Assembly (NCBI GenBank): GCA_951813555.1
Contig: OX638344.1
Coordinates: 310,001-374,000, forward strand
Reading direction: 5' to 3'
Origin: an uncultured Acidimicrobiales bacterium
GTDB lineage: Bacteria; Actinomycetota; Acidimicrobiia; Acidimicrobiales; Bin134
DNA: 64,000 bases
Each line of letters starts with the position of its first letter. Positions within the stretch are counted from its first letter, which is position 1. Positions 34,585 through 44,087 of this stretch are shown here, piece after piece. Both the position numbers and the translations under genes were made by a program. The notes under the pieces are model-generated. The model worked only from the letters and a program-made list of their open reading frames with translations. It was not told the origin of the DNA and ran no database searches.

Positions 34585-35697
34585 GTGAAGATCATCTCGG
34601 CCGATTGCCACATTAACGAGCCGCCCCACGTGTTCGAGCGGGTGCCCGAGGAGTACCAAGACCGCATTCCCCGCATGATGCCCGCACCCGACGGGGGCGA
34701 CGGCTGGTCGTTCGACGGCGGTCCGCCCAAGCGCAGCTTCGGCATCGAGGCCATGGCCGGGGTGGCCAAGAAGGACTACAAGCTCTCGGGCATGAAATTC
34801 GAGGAGATCATGCCGGGCAACTACGACGGCACCGCCCACTGCGCTGACATGGACCTCGACGGAGTGTGGGGCTCGGTGGTGTACCCGGCCAACTCCATCT
34901 TCACCTACTTGGAGCCCGACCGGGGCCTGGCCGTGGCCTGCATGCGCTCGTATAACGACTGGGTGCTCGATGAGTTTCAGGGCGCGGCGCCCGACCGGCT
35001 GCGGGGTCTTCCCATGCTGCCCACCGAGGACGGCATGGACATCACCTTGGCCGAGGTCGACCGGGTCATGGAGAAGGGGGCCAAGGGGCTGTTCGTCCCC
35101 GGCATGCCCACTCGGCCCTATAACGACCCCTACTACGAGCCGCTGTGGAAGGCGTGCTCAGAGCTGGACGTGCCGGTCACCTTCCACCGCACCTTCGGCG
35201 GCAAGCCGCCCGACTCCGACTGGGATGAGCTGGTGGAGCAAAACGTGTCGGTGCCCGGCATTGTCAACCGGTTCTTCAGCGCGGTACGCCCCCTCACCTA
35301 CATGATCTTCGCCGGCATCTTCGACCGGCACCCCAACCTCAAGGTGGTGGCCGCCGAGGTGAACTACGGCTGGGTGCCGTTCTGGTACCAGACCATGGAC
35401 GACGAGTTCCACACCCAGGCCGCCTGGTCGGACTCCCCCATGGAGCGCGCCCCCAGCAGCTACCTGGGCACCAACGTGTTCGTCACCGGCCTCGACGACC
35501 ACAACGGCCACATGCAGATGCGCAGCGGCAACCAGACCCTGGTGGACATGTCCATGTGGTCGTCCGACTACCCCCACTCGGTGACCCTGTGGCCCGACAG
35601 CCGCAAGATCATCGCCGAACTGGTCGACGGCATGACCGAGTCCGACACCCAAAAAGTCCTCTACGCCAACGCCGCCCGCGTCTACAAGTACAACTGA
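34585..35697 (+). CDS. amidohydrolase family protein (PF04909-type)
   Basis: 370 residues from a GTG start (VKIISADCHINEPPHVFERV, with the DxH metal motif). Further elements are DGVWGSVVYPA, GLFVPGMPTRPYNDPYYEPL, VPVTFHRTFGG, HPNLKVVAAEVNYGWVPFW and MWSSDYPHSVTLWP (catalytic Asp). It is related to the proteins at 26213 and 39594. Its last 29 bases plus flank are repeated at 37464-37492. Confidence 0.78.
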   Translation: MKIISADCHINEPPHVFERVPEEYQDRIPRMMPAPDGGDGWSFDGGPPKRSFGIEAMAGVAKKDYKLSGMKFEEIMPGNYDGTAHCADMDLDGVWGSVVYPANSIFTYLEPDRGLAVACMRSYNDWVLDEFQGAAPDRLRGLPMLPTEDGMDITLAEVDRVMEKGAKGLFVPGMPTRPYNDPYYEPLWKACSELDVPVTFHRTFGGKPPDSDWDELVEQNVSVPGIVNRFFSAVRPLTYMIFAGIFDRHPNLKVVAAEVNYGWVPFWYQTMDDEFHTQAAWSDSPMERAPSSYLGTNVFVTGLDDHNGHMQMRSGNQTLVDMSMWSSDYPHSVTLWPDSRKIIAELVDGMTESDTQKVLYANAARVYKYN

Positions 35698-35699
35698 CC
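35671..35699. repeat. 29-base direct repeat, copy at the amidohydrolase 3' end
   Basis: Identical to 37464-37492. It encodes the terminal AARVYKYN and stop of the amidohydrolase. The similarity extends about 10 bases further upstream (tctacgcca). Confidence 0.85.
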
Positions 35700-35753
35700 G
35701 TCGGGGTTGCCCGCGCTGTGCGCCCGTGAGCAACGAAACCCTGATTGCCGTCG

Positions 35754-36431
35754 CTATTCGTCGGCAAGGACCCGCTCGAGCGTGGCGATAACGTCAGTTT
35801 GCCTGGAGTGGAAGTAGTCGATGACCCGGTCGCGGATGTCGTGGCCAAAAGCCACCGCCATCGCCGGGTCGTCGTCCAATTGCTCGAAGTCCACCAGATG
35901 CCTGAGAAATCCCTCACTTCCGTGCAAGCGCAGGTCGAGACCATGGCGGCGGTGATACAGGAGAATGGCCTGCACCAGGTTGATTCCACCGAGGGTTTCG
36001 ATGAGCATGACATCGACGAAATCACGGAGTTGCTTGCGCCCGGCGATCGCCCGGAGCTTCCCGGCGGTGATGTCCTGGAGTGACCCGACGTACAGGCCGT
36101 CGACGGTCAGCGGCGGGCCAAGGATGTACTCGTTCTCGTGGGCGACGATGTCGATGTTCACCGAATTGAACGTCCCGCGAATTGAGCGATCCGTGGCCGG
36201 CTGGTCATAGGCAAAATCACCTGCATCCGACAGGGCCGCGACGACCCGTTGGGGATCGAACCGGGTTGGAGTGAAGAAGTCCAGATCCTCGCTGCGACGG
36301 TGACGCAGCCAGACTGCCAAGCCTGTGCCCCCCATCAGCATGCTGCCCTCCGGAAGGACGCCTGCGACAACCGGCCACGCCTCGGCCGTTCCCTGGGGCA
36401 GCACTTCGGCCAGCTCAGACAGGTGTGTCAC
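35754..36431 (-). CDS. AbiEii-type nucleotidyltransferase, putative toxin
   Basis: 225 residues from a GTG start. Core motifs: GG at 34-35 (MLMGGTGLAVWLRHRRSEDL), D49 and D51 (SEDLDFF), a third acid at D94 (VNIDIVAH), and the family element DITAGKLRAIAGRKQLRDFV with conserved Lys, Arg and Asp. This is a good match to the AbiEii/DUF1814 toxin family. It overlaps the upstream gene's stop by 17 bases. Start choice rests on that overlap and on alignment of the family N-terminus. Confidence 0.78.
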   Translation of the reverse strand: MTHLSELAEVLPQGTAEAWPVVAGVLPEGSMLMGGTGLAVWLRHRRSEDLDFFTPTRFDPQRVVAALSDAGDFAYDQPATDRSIRGTFNSVNIDIVAHENEYILGPPLTVDGLYVGSLQDITAGKLRAIAGRKQLRDFVDVMLIETLGGINLVQAILLYHRRHGLDLRLHGSEGFLRHLVDFEQLDDDPAMAVAFGHDIRDRVIDYFHSRQTDVIATLERVLADE

Positions 36432-37014
36432 GCCGTTTAACCAAAGCGGAACGGATGATGCTCTTGCGGTCTTCGGGGACATGGGGCCGCTCCGCGACAC
36501 GTTCGAGGGTTTCGCAGGGAAGCCTGGACAGCGCCCAATTCCAGGATGCAACATCGTCGCAGGTGAGTATCTGCTCCGCGACAAAAACAGCGTCGCGGGG
36601 CAGCCGATACATCTCCGTCTCTCCCCACCAAAAGAGGTGGCGGAACCTCTCCGGCAGGCGCTCGGGCATCCGTGCTGGCTGCATCTGGGGCATCGGCACC
36701 CACCGCAACACCTCCGGCACCCGCCACCACGCCTCGATCACATCAAGACGCCACACAACCTCCCGCCGCACCGGCCGACATCGGATCGGTTCCTCAGTGC
36801 CGGTAACCAGGCCCAACTCGACCAACCGATCCAAGGCCGGCTGCACCTCATAACGACCCATCCCGGCAGCCACCGCGACCGAAGCTGCCGGATACAGCCC
36901 CAGCGGTCGGTTGGACAGCGCGGCCAATATCCGCTTCTCTCCATCCGACAACCCCAGCGGATCTAACGAGGCGCTGCCTGCTAGCTCACCGTCGGTGCGG
37001 TGCCCCAGAGCCAT
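36415..37014 (-). CDS. winged-helix protein, putative antitoxin partner
   Basis: 199 residues. A winged helix near residues 20-75 (LSDGEKRILAALSNRPLGLY; GRYEVQPALDRLVELGLVTG) is followed by an uncharacterised Trp/Arg-rich domain (VIEAWWRVPEVLRWVPMPQM) and a C-terminal helical part. It is not homologous by eye to the partner of the first nucleotidyltransferase (24358). It probably represses the operon and neutralises the toxin. Confidence 0.55.
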   Translation of the reverse strand: MALGHRTDGELAGSASLDPLGLSDGEKRILAALSNRPLGLYPAASVAVAAGMGRYEVQPALDRLVELGLVTGTEEPIRCRPVRREVVWRLDVIEAWWRVPEVLRWVPMPQMQPARMPERLPERFRHLFWWGETEMYRLPRDAVFVAEQILTCDDVASWNWALSRLPCETLERVAERPHVPEDRKSIIRSALVKRRDTPV

Positions 37015-37049
37015 ACTCCAAGACTACAAGCCGCCCATGAGCCGCTGGC

Positions 37050-37391
37050 CTAGAGCACTCCTTCTTTCCCCAGGGAGGCCACGACCCCTGCACGTTCGGA
37101 CAATGGCACTGCGTCCATGGCTACACCAACGATCCGCTTGGCCGCATCGAGGCCGACATACTCAAGGGCAGGGTCAATAACCGACTGGTCCTCAAACGCG
37201 AACTCATCCGACTGTCGAACTGCATCCACCGCTGCCTGGTACGCGCACACCAAGTCGGCGCTGATCTGCTCCGGCCTCAACCGCTGTGCCCGCCGCTCGC
37301 GCTCCTCAAAGTAGGCGGCCTCGATTCGGCGGGCCACCTCATCTTCGAACGCCTCAGCCACATCATCGTTTGAAAACCAGATAGAAGCCAT
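37050..37391 (-). CDS. hypothetical protein
   Basis: 113 residues from MASIWFSNDD (an ATG at 37403 is also in frame). Acidic and helical, with AFEDEVARRIEAAYFEERER and LVCAYQAAVDAVRQSDEFAF. No signal peptide, membrane segment or familiar motif. It is the first gene of the minus-strand group with the AbiEii-type pair and may be part of that module. Confidence 0.45.
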   Translation of the reverse strand: MASIWFSNDDVAEAFEDEVARRIEAAYFEERERRAQRLRPEQISADLVCAYQAAVDAVRQSDEFAFEDQSVIDPALEYVGLDAAKRIVGVAMDAVPLSERAGVVASLGKEGVL

Positions 37392-37463
37392 GCGGATGAA
37401 CATACCCGGCCAGACAGGTCACTCAAGCTGCCTTTTGATAGTACGGAATTCATCTACGCCATT

Positions 37464-37492
37464 GCCGCCCGCGTCTACAAGTACAACTGACC
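37464..37492. repeat. 29-base direct repeat, orphan copy of an amidohydrolase 3' end
   Basis: Identical to 35671-35699, but without the rest of the gene. An in-frame stub (IYAIAARVYKYN then stop) precedes the AbrB/PIN pair. Confidence 0.85.
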
Positions 37493-37586
37493 CGCAAGGG
37501 TTCCAGCGCTAACTGGTCCTTCAGCCGTGTCTGTCGCATGCTATACAATGAAAGGAGCTATTCATACAACGCAGGAGGTAGAGGCG

Positions 37587-37844
37587 GTGCCGCTCGGGTA
37601 TGTAATGAAGGTGTCGGCCAACGGGCAGGTTTCCATCCCAGCTGAAGTCCGAGCCCGATGGAACACAGAGAAGGTAGTGATCGCCGATATGGGCGACTAC
37701 ATCGTGATTGGGCCGACGTCAGAGAATCCCCTAGATGAGCTGGTGGGCAAATATCCCGCCCGAGGGCCTTCAACCGACGAAATGCGCCGCATGGACCGAG
37801 AAGAGGACGCTCGCTACGAAGCGAAACGTGAAGCCCGTTCGTGA
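37587..37844 (+). CDS. AbrB/MazE-type antitoxin
   Basis: 85 residues from GTG 37587, chosen because AGGAGG lies 10 bases upstream; an in-frame ATG at 37527 has none. The swapped-hairpin DNA-binding motif is MKVSANGQVSIPAEVRARW. The C-terminal tail (RRMDREEDARYEAKREARS) is the toxin-binding part. It overlaps the PIN toxin start. A TATACA hexamer upstream (about 37542) may be the -10 element. Confidence 0.78.
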   Translation: MPLGYVMKVSANGQVSIPAEVRARWNTEKVVIADMGDYIVIGPTSENPLDELVGKYPARGPSTDEMRRMDREEDARYEAKREARS

Positions 37845-38284
37845 TCGTCCTTGACGCCTATGCCGTGATCGGCCTGCTGCGCAACGAGCCGGTGGCCGAC
37901 GAGGTGAGAGACCTAATGGAGTCGGGAATGCCGGCCTGGCTGACCCCGCTAGGGGTGGCCGAGGTGATAGATCGCCGGGTCCGGCTCGATGCGGTGGACC
38001 CGAGGGCAGTTGTCTTACACCTCGCGAGACTTGGCCTGTCCGACCCTGCGCCCCTGGACCCGCAGACCGCGGCTCGAGCCGGCGCCCTCCGCGCTCGCCA
38101 CAATCATCGGACGGCCCGATCAGTAAGCCTCGCTGACTGCGTCCATGCCGAACTTGCCCGGGCAGCCGGAGCCAAAGTAGCCACCAGCGACCCCCACTTG
38201 CTCGATCTGTGTGCCGACGAGAACATCCAGACGATCCCCCTCCCCGACACCCGCGGCCACCGTTGGACCCCAGCTGGCACTTAG
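37841..38284 (+). CDS. PIN-domain toxin (VapC-like)
   Basis: 147 residues from a GTG start overlapping the antitoxin stop. Acidic PIN residues are seen in IVLDAYAVIGLL, LGVAEVIDRR, SVSLADCVHAELA and VATSDPHLLDLC. Predicted RNase toxin. Confidence 0.82.
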   Translation: MIVLDAYAVIGLLRNEPVADEVRDLMESGMPAWLTPLGVAEVIDRRVRLDAVDPRAVVLHLARLGLSDPAPLDPQTAARAGALRARHNHRTARSVSLADCVHAELARAAGAKVATSDPHLLDLCADENIQTIPLPDTRGHRWTPAGT

Positions 38285-38379
38285 CCGCCAGGCCCAAAAT
38301 GGGAGAACAAGTATTGCCAACCCCAGGGGTGCCGTAGCCTCGGGCTGAGGGACAACATCAGCGTCGAGGAGACATCCCG

Positions 38380-38694
38380 ATGGGCATCACGCTCTATTAC
38401 AACGCCGACTGCTCAGATTGCGCCCGTCTGGCTGCGCGGACCAGGAAGCTGGACTGGCTGGGCCGCATTGAGTTCTCCACCGTGGATTCGCCCATCGGCC
38501 CCGTGCCACAGGGCGAAATCGTTGTGGTCGAACCCAAGACGCAAAGGGTCTTCACCGGCATCTACGCCACCAGGTTGATCTGTCTGCAAGTGCCGGCCTT
38601 CGCCTTGGCCGGAGTGGCTCTCTGTATCCCTCCGATCCGAAATCGCTTCGGGCGCAAGAAACCGGGATGCAATGGCGACGCTTGCGAGATTTGA
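38380..38694 (+). CDS. DUF393/DCC-like thiol protein with a membrane-proximal helix
   Basis: 104 residues. The N-terminus MGITLYYNADCSDCARLA resembles the DCC family (YDGDCPLC) thioredoxin-like motif with a CxxC. Residues about 60-85 are hydrophobic (LICLQVPAFALAGVALCIPP). It overlaps the following membrane protein by 23 bases. Confidence 0.6.
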   Translation: MGITLYYNADCSDCARLAARTRKLDWLGRIEFSTVDSPIGPVPQGEIVVVEPKTQRVFTGIYATRLICLQVPAFALAGVALCIPPIRNRFGRKKPGCNGDACEI

Positions 38695-39076
38695 GCGGGT
38701 CACTCTGTTGGTGCTGGCCCTCGTTCACATAGTGGTCCAACTGACCCACGGCTACAGCCACATCGAAGCCGACGTGTCCCTGTCCGCCATGCAGCAGGTG
38801 TTCATATATGTAGTGGCCACGTTCATGCCCCTCGCCGCGGTTTACGTGGCGCTGCGCAAGGACGTGCGTCTGGGCGCTGGCCTGTTCGCGGTATCGATGG
38901 CGGCAGCGTTCCTGTTCGGCTATCTGGCGCACTTCGTCATCGACAGCCCCGACCTCCACTCCAACGTCGTCGGCGACTACGCCGACGTCTTCTTCCACTC
39001 CGCGCTGAGCCTGGCCATCATCGAGTTCGCCGGCTTCGCCTTCGGCTTCACCATCGCCACCCGTAAACCCCGATAG
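38672..39076 (+). CDS. small membrane protein
   Basis: 134 residues with four predicted helices (VTLLVLALVHIVVQL; MQQVFIYVVATFMPLAAVYV; GAGLFAVSMAAAFLFGYLAH; SALSLAIIEFAGFAFGFTIA). No family recognised. It overlaps the DCC-like gene, so the two probably work together in the membrane. Confidence 0.62.
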   Translation: MATLARFERVTLLVLALVHIVVQLTHGYSHIEADVSLSAMQQVFIYVVATFMPLAAVYVALRKDVRLGAGLFAVSMAAAFLFGYLAHFVIDSPDLHSNVVGDYADVFFHSALSLAIIEFAGFAFGFTIATRKPR

Positions 39077-39099
39077 GGGCAGCGCAGTCGCTGCCCTAT
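39073..39099. terminator. convergent terminator hairpin
   Basis: gggcagcg-cagt-cgctgccc stem of 8 pairs, extended by ata/tat around one bulged G. It sits exactly between convergent stop codons at 39076 and 39096. Confidence 0.6.
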
Positions 39100-39590
39100 T
39101 GGTGGCGGCGGTCTTCGAAGTCCTCGGGGAGGTCTATGGGGGGGTCGGGGAGTCTGGTGATGTTGCGGCTAGCGAGGAGAGTTTCGAAGCCCTCGGGGTC
39201 GGCGGCCCAGGAGGCGGCGTCGCCCATCATGACCTCGAAGAGTTCTACTCCTTCGGGTCCGGCGATGAGCGGGCCCAACGCGGCGCCGTGGGGGAGTTCG
39301 ATGTGGGTGCCGGTGGGGCAGTGGACGTCGCCGCACATCAGATCGCCGCTCAGCACATACATCACCTGGGGGGAGTGGTGGCCGTGGCGGTGCACGATCA
39401 TGCCCGGGTCCCAGCGGGCCCACATCGACAGGTACTGCTTGCCCGCGCTGCCGAAGGTGAACCACTTCTCCCACACCGACTTCTGCCCGTCGGGGTGCAT
39501 CTGGGTGCGGACCTGCTGAGTCTTCAGGTCTTCGTCGTCGAGGTGTCGGAAGATGGGCTCCAAGCCGGGAACATCATGGGGCGAGGCCAT
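39096..39590 (-). CDS. cupin-domain protein
   Basis: 164 residues with a single cupin barrel: PGMIVHRHGHHSPQVMYVLS (metal His residues) and GTHIELPHGAALGPLIAGPE. It follows the amidohydrolase gene by 3 bases, so it is co-transcribed; an associated dioxygenase, isomerase or sensor role is possible. Confidence 0.72.
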   Translation of the reverse strand: MASPHDVPGLEPIFRHLDDEDLKTQQVRTQMHPDGQKSVWEKWFTFGSAGKQYLSMWARWDPGMIVHRHGHHSPQVMYVLSGDLMCGDVHCPTGTHIELPHGAALGPLIAGPEGVELFEVMMGDAASWAADPEGFETLLASRNITRLPDPPIDLPEDFEDRRHQ

Positions 39591-39593
39591 CGC

Positions 39594-40808
39594 TCAGCTC
39601 ACCCCGGCGGGAACCTTGGGCACGTACGAAGACGGGTCGTACTCGTAGGTGGTGGCCTCGATGAACTCGCTGGGCAGGTAGCCCTCGGGGAACCGGTACA
39701 GGTCGAGGGCGTTGTCCCACAAGATCTTGCGCTTGGACTCGTCTGAGATCTTGGGCAGGTCCAAGAACGACTGCACCGCCAGCGGGTATTTGGAGTCGGG
39801 GTGGGGGTAGTCGCTCTCCCACACGATCTTGTCGTCGCCGAGCTCGTCGATCACGTGGTACACGAGGTACTCGTCGGGCTCCACCGAGATGAAGCAGTTG
39901 TCCCGGTAGTACTCCTGGGGCGACTTGGTGAGCCCCGGCTTCTCATAGTCGCCCGACAGCTCGATGTGCTCCTCCATGCGCCACAGCCACCACGGCAGCC
40001 AGGCGCAGTTGGCCTCCATGTAGGCCACCCGCAGCCGGGGGAACCGCTCGAAGACGCCATTGCAGATCATCGACAGCATGGCCATCTGGGCCTCGTGGGG
40101 ATGGCAGACGGTGTGCCACTCGGTGAAGGTCTCGAACCGGTCGGCGCCAGCCGACGCTCCGTTGTGGCCCATGAAGTCGTGGGTGGCGAACGCGCAGTCC
40201 AGGTCTTGGAGCAGCTCGTACATGGGGTCGTAGTAGGGGTCGCCCAGCGTCCGGTGGTTGAACAGGTTGGGCCGGGCGAAGAAGCACCGGGTGCCCAGGT
40301 GGTCGTAGGCGTACTGGATCTCCTCCACCGCCCGGTGCACGTCGTTCATCACCACCGGCCCCGAGGCGATCACCCGCCCGCCGGACATCTCCCGCATCTC
40401 CTGGCCCCAACGGTTGTAGGCCCGGCACATGGCCGCCTGGAGCTCGGGGTCCATGCCGTCGGACCACAGGTCGTAGCCGGGGCCGTAGATAACCATGAAG
40501 TCCATGCCGTCGAGCGGCATGGCCTGGGCCACCGCGTCGCCGGGAAAGCCGTTGTCCACCACCGCCTGGCCGTACTTGGCCCGCATGTGGTCGAAGGTCC
40601 AGTTCACCGCCTCCATGAAGTCGCCGTAGATGGTGACCCGGCTCTGGGTGTAGCGGCCGTCCACGGTGGCGGGCCGGAACGTCTCCCGACCGGGGACCTC
40701 TTTCCAACCCACCCGGTGCTGGAAGCGCTTGTCCAGAAATCGCTCCCACAGATTCTTGGGCTCCACCACATGCCCGTCGGCGTCGAAAACCTTGTACCCA
40801 TGCCGCAT
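39594..40808 (-). CDS. amidohydrolase family protein (PF04909-type)
   Basis: 404 residues. DADGHVVEP gives the N-terminal metal motif. FVIYGPGYDLWSDGMDPELQ-like sequence, a metal His in CAFATHDFMGHNG, VAYMEANCAWLPWWLWRMEE and IVWESDYPHPDSKYP (catalytic Asp) follow. Together with the cupin it forms a two-gene unit, probably acting on an aromatic or cyclic acid. Confidence 0.8.
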   Translation of the reverse strand: MRHGYKVFDADGHVVEPKNLWERFLDKRFQHRVGWKEVPGRETFRPATVDGRYTQSRVTIYGDFMEAVNWTFDHMRAKYGQAVVDNGFPGDAVAQAMPLDGMDFMVIYGPGYDLWSDGMDPELQAAMCRAYNRWGQEMREMSGGRVIASGPVVMNDVHRAVEEIQYAYDHLGTRCFFARPNLFNHRTLGDPYYDPMYELLQDLDCAFATHDFMGHNGASAGADRFETFTEWHTVCHPHEAQMAMLSMICNGVFERFPRLRVAYMEANCAWLPWWLWRMEEHIELSGDYEKPGLTKSPQEYYRDNCFISVEPDEYLVYHVIDELGDDKIVWESDYPHPDSKYPLAVQSFLDLPKISDESKRKILWDNALDLYRFPEGYLPSEFIEATTYEYDPSSYVPKVPAGVS

Positions 40809-40861
40809 GCTGGCTGTCCTTCCGTTGCTGCTGCCTACCTTGCTGGTCCGTGCAGCCTAAG

Positions 40862-41518
40862 TCAACCGGATGGAGGGTGGTAGCAGACCGCTTGCTGGGC
40901 TGACCTCACCCAGCGGAGTTCGGTGTCGGGAGGGCAGGGGGCGCCCAATGGCACCCAGGAAACCAGCAGGCCGTCGTGGTGCTGGTCGCAGCCCACCGAG
41001 ATGAGGGTGGTGGTGCCAATCAAAAAGCAGTCGCCGGGCTCGGGGCGCGACTGGGACACCGGGGCCGACACCGTGATCGGGCTGTCGGGGTCGGAATCAT
41101 CTATGGCCGAAGTAGCCAGCAAGATCAACACAACCGCCACCGCCACCACAACGGTGGCCGCCAGGCTGATCCACCGCCAACGGAAACCGACCATCTCAAG
41201 GGGCGCCGTGGATGCGTTTGACGGTTCTTGCCGGGTCTCAGTAGGACGGGGGCTGCCAGCCGGAGGGGGTGCGCCGGCAGGACGAGCGCTGCCGGTGGGA
41301 CGAGGAGCGCTGCGGGCCAGCGTCCGGTCGTAGGCGGCTCGAGATCGGAGATCGCCGAGCACTTGCCACGCCTGGTTGACCGCCCTCATCTGCTCGGGAT
41401 CGCCCGAGGGCCGGTCGGGATGCCAGCGGCGGGCCTGGCGAAGGTAGGCGCGGCGAATCGCCTCAGGTCTGGCCGTGGGGGACACGCCCAGAACGTCGTA
41501 GTGCGATCGCTCCGGCAT
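40862..41518 (-). CDS. J-domain membrane protein with septum-formation-like C-terminus
   Basis: 218 residues from ATG 41518. An N-terminal DnaJ domain (SHYDVLGVSPTARPEAIRRA; WHPDRPSGDPEQ with the HPD motif) leads to a Pro/Ala linker, one transmembrane helix (ISLAATVVVAVAVVLILLAT) and an extracytoplasmic domain with GDCFLI, CDQHHDG and CYHPP resembling septum formation/DUF4190-linked modules. It recruits an Hsp70 through the J-domain. Confidence 0.78.
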   Translation of the reverse strand: MPERSHYDVLGVSPTARPEAIRRAYLRQARRWHPDRPSGDPEQMRAVNQAWQVLGDLRSRAAYDRTLARSAPRPTGSARPAGAPPPAGSPRPTETRQEPSNASTAPLEMVGFRWRWISLAATVVVAVAVVLILLATSAIDDSDPDSPITVSAPVSQSRPEPGDCFLIGTTTLISVGCDQHHDGLLVSWVPLGAPCPPDTELRWVRSAQQAVCYHPPSG

Positions 41519-41528
41519 TACCCCCCAT

Positions 41529-42335
41529 TCAGTCGTCGACGCTGAGGGAGTCGTAGGCGAATTTGGCGCCCACTCCACCGTCCACCAGCAGGGTGCGGCC
41601 GCTCACGTAGTCGGCCAGCGGCGATGACAAAAACAGCGCGGCCCCGGCGATGTCGGCCGGCAGGCCCATGCGGCCCACGGGCGCGTTGCCACTGGAGTGA
41701 GCCCGCTGGGCATCGCTCAGCATGTCCATGATCCGGGGGGTGGCAACCGCTCCCGGCGCCACCGCGTTGGCCCTCACGCCGTGGGGCCCCATCTCCACCG
41801 CCAGCGACTTCACCCAGGCCATGAGTCCGGCTTTGGCCGCCCCATAAGCAGCGTGATTGGGAGCGCCGTCCACCCCGGAGGCCGAGGCGATGAACACCAT
41901 CGACCCCTCCCCATTGGCCACCATGTGGCGGCCAAATACCTGGCCCAGCAGATAGGCGTGGCGCAGGTTGATGGCCAGCTGGCGGTCCCACACGCCGTCG
42001 TCCATGTCCACGATTAGGCCCCACTCGGCCATGCCGATGATGTCCACCAAACCGTGCACTTGGCCCAGAGCGGCCACCGAGTCGTCCAACAGGCGCTCCA
42101 CGTCGGCCCGCACGGTGGCGTCCCCCGACCAAGGGGTCCCGCCTACCTCCTCGGCAATCTCCGCGGCCCTATCCGGGTCGATATCCACACACACCACCCG
42201 AGCCCCGCACTGGGCCAGCGCATGGCTGGTCTGGCGTCCCATTCCCTGGCCCGCCCCGACCACCACAAAGCCCTTGCCATCGAGGCGGAGCAGATCGGGA
42301 TAGTGCGGGACCGGCGAGTTGTCAGAGCTGGTCAT
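41529..42335 (-). CDS. SDR family oxidoreductase
   Basis: 268 residues. Rossmann motif VVGAGQGMGRQTSHALAQ (GxxxGxG), FIASASGVDGAPN, catalytic YGAAK, and C-terminal SGRTLLVDGGVG. Substrate unknown. It is separated by 17 bases from ftsB upstream. Confidence 0.85.
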   Translation of the reverse strand: MTSSDNSPVPHYPDLLRLDGKGFVVVGAGQGMGRQTSHALAQCGARVVCVDIDPDRAAEIAEEVGGTPWSGDATVRADVERLLDDSVAALGQVHGLVDIIGMAEWGLIVDMDDGVWDRQLAINLRHAYLLGQVFGRHMVANGEGSMVFIASASGVDGAPNHAAYGAAKAGLMAWVKSLAVEMGPHGVRANAVAPGAVATPRIMDMLSDAQRAHSSGNAPVGRMGLPADIAGAALFLSSPLADYVSGRTLLVDGGVGAKFAYDSLSVDD

Positions 42336-42352
42336 GCCCCGACGCTATCCCG

Positions 42353-43995
<1,643 letters not shown>

Positions 43996-44087
43996 TCAGA
44001 GACTTCCAAGCCTGTCTTCTGTTGCTTATGTGGCTGGAGTTGTAAAAGTAGACGATGAAATGCGACTTGAACAGGATTAGCAGCAAA

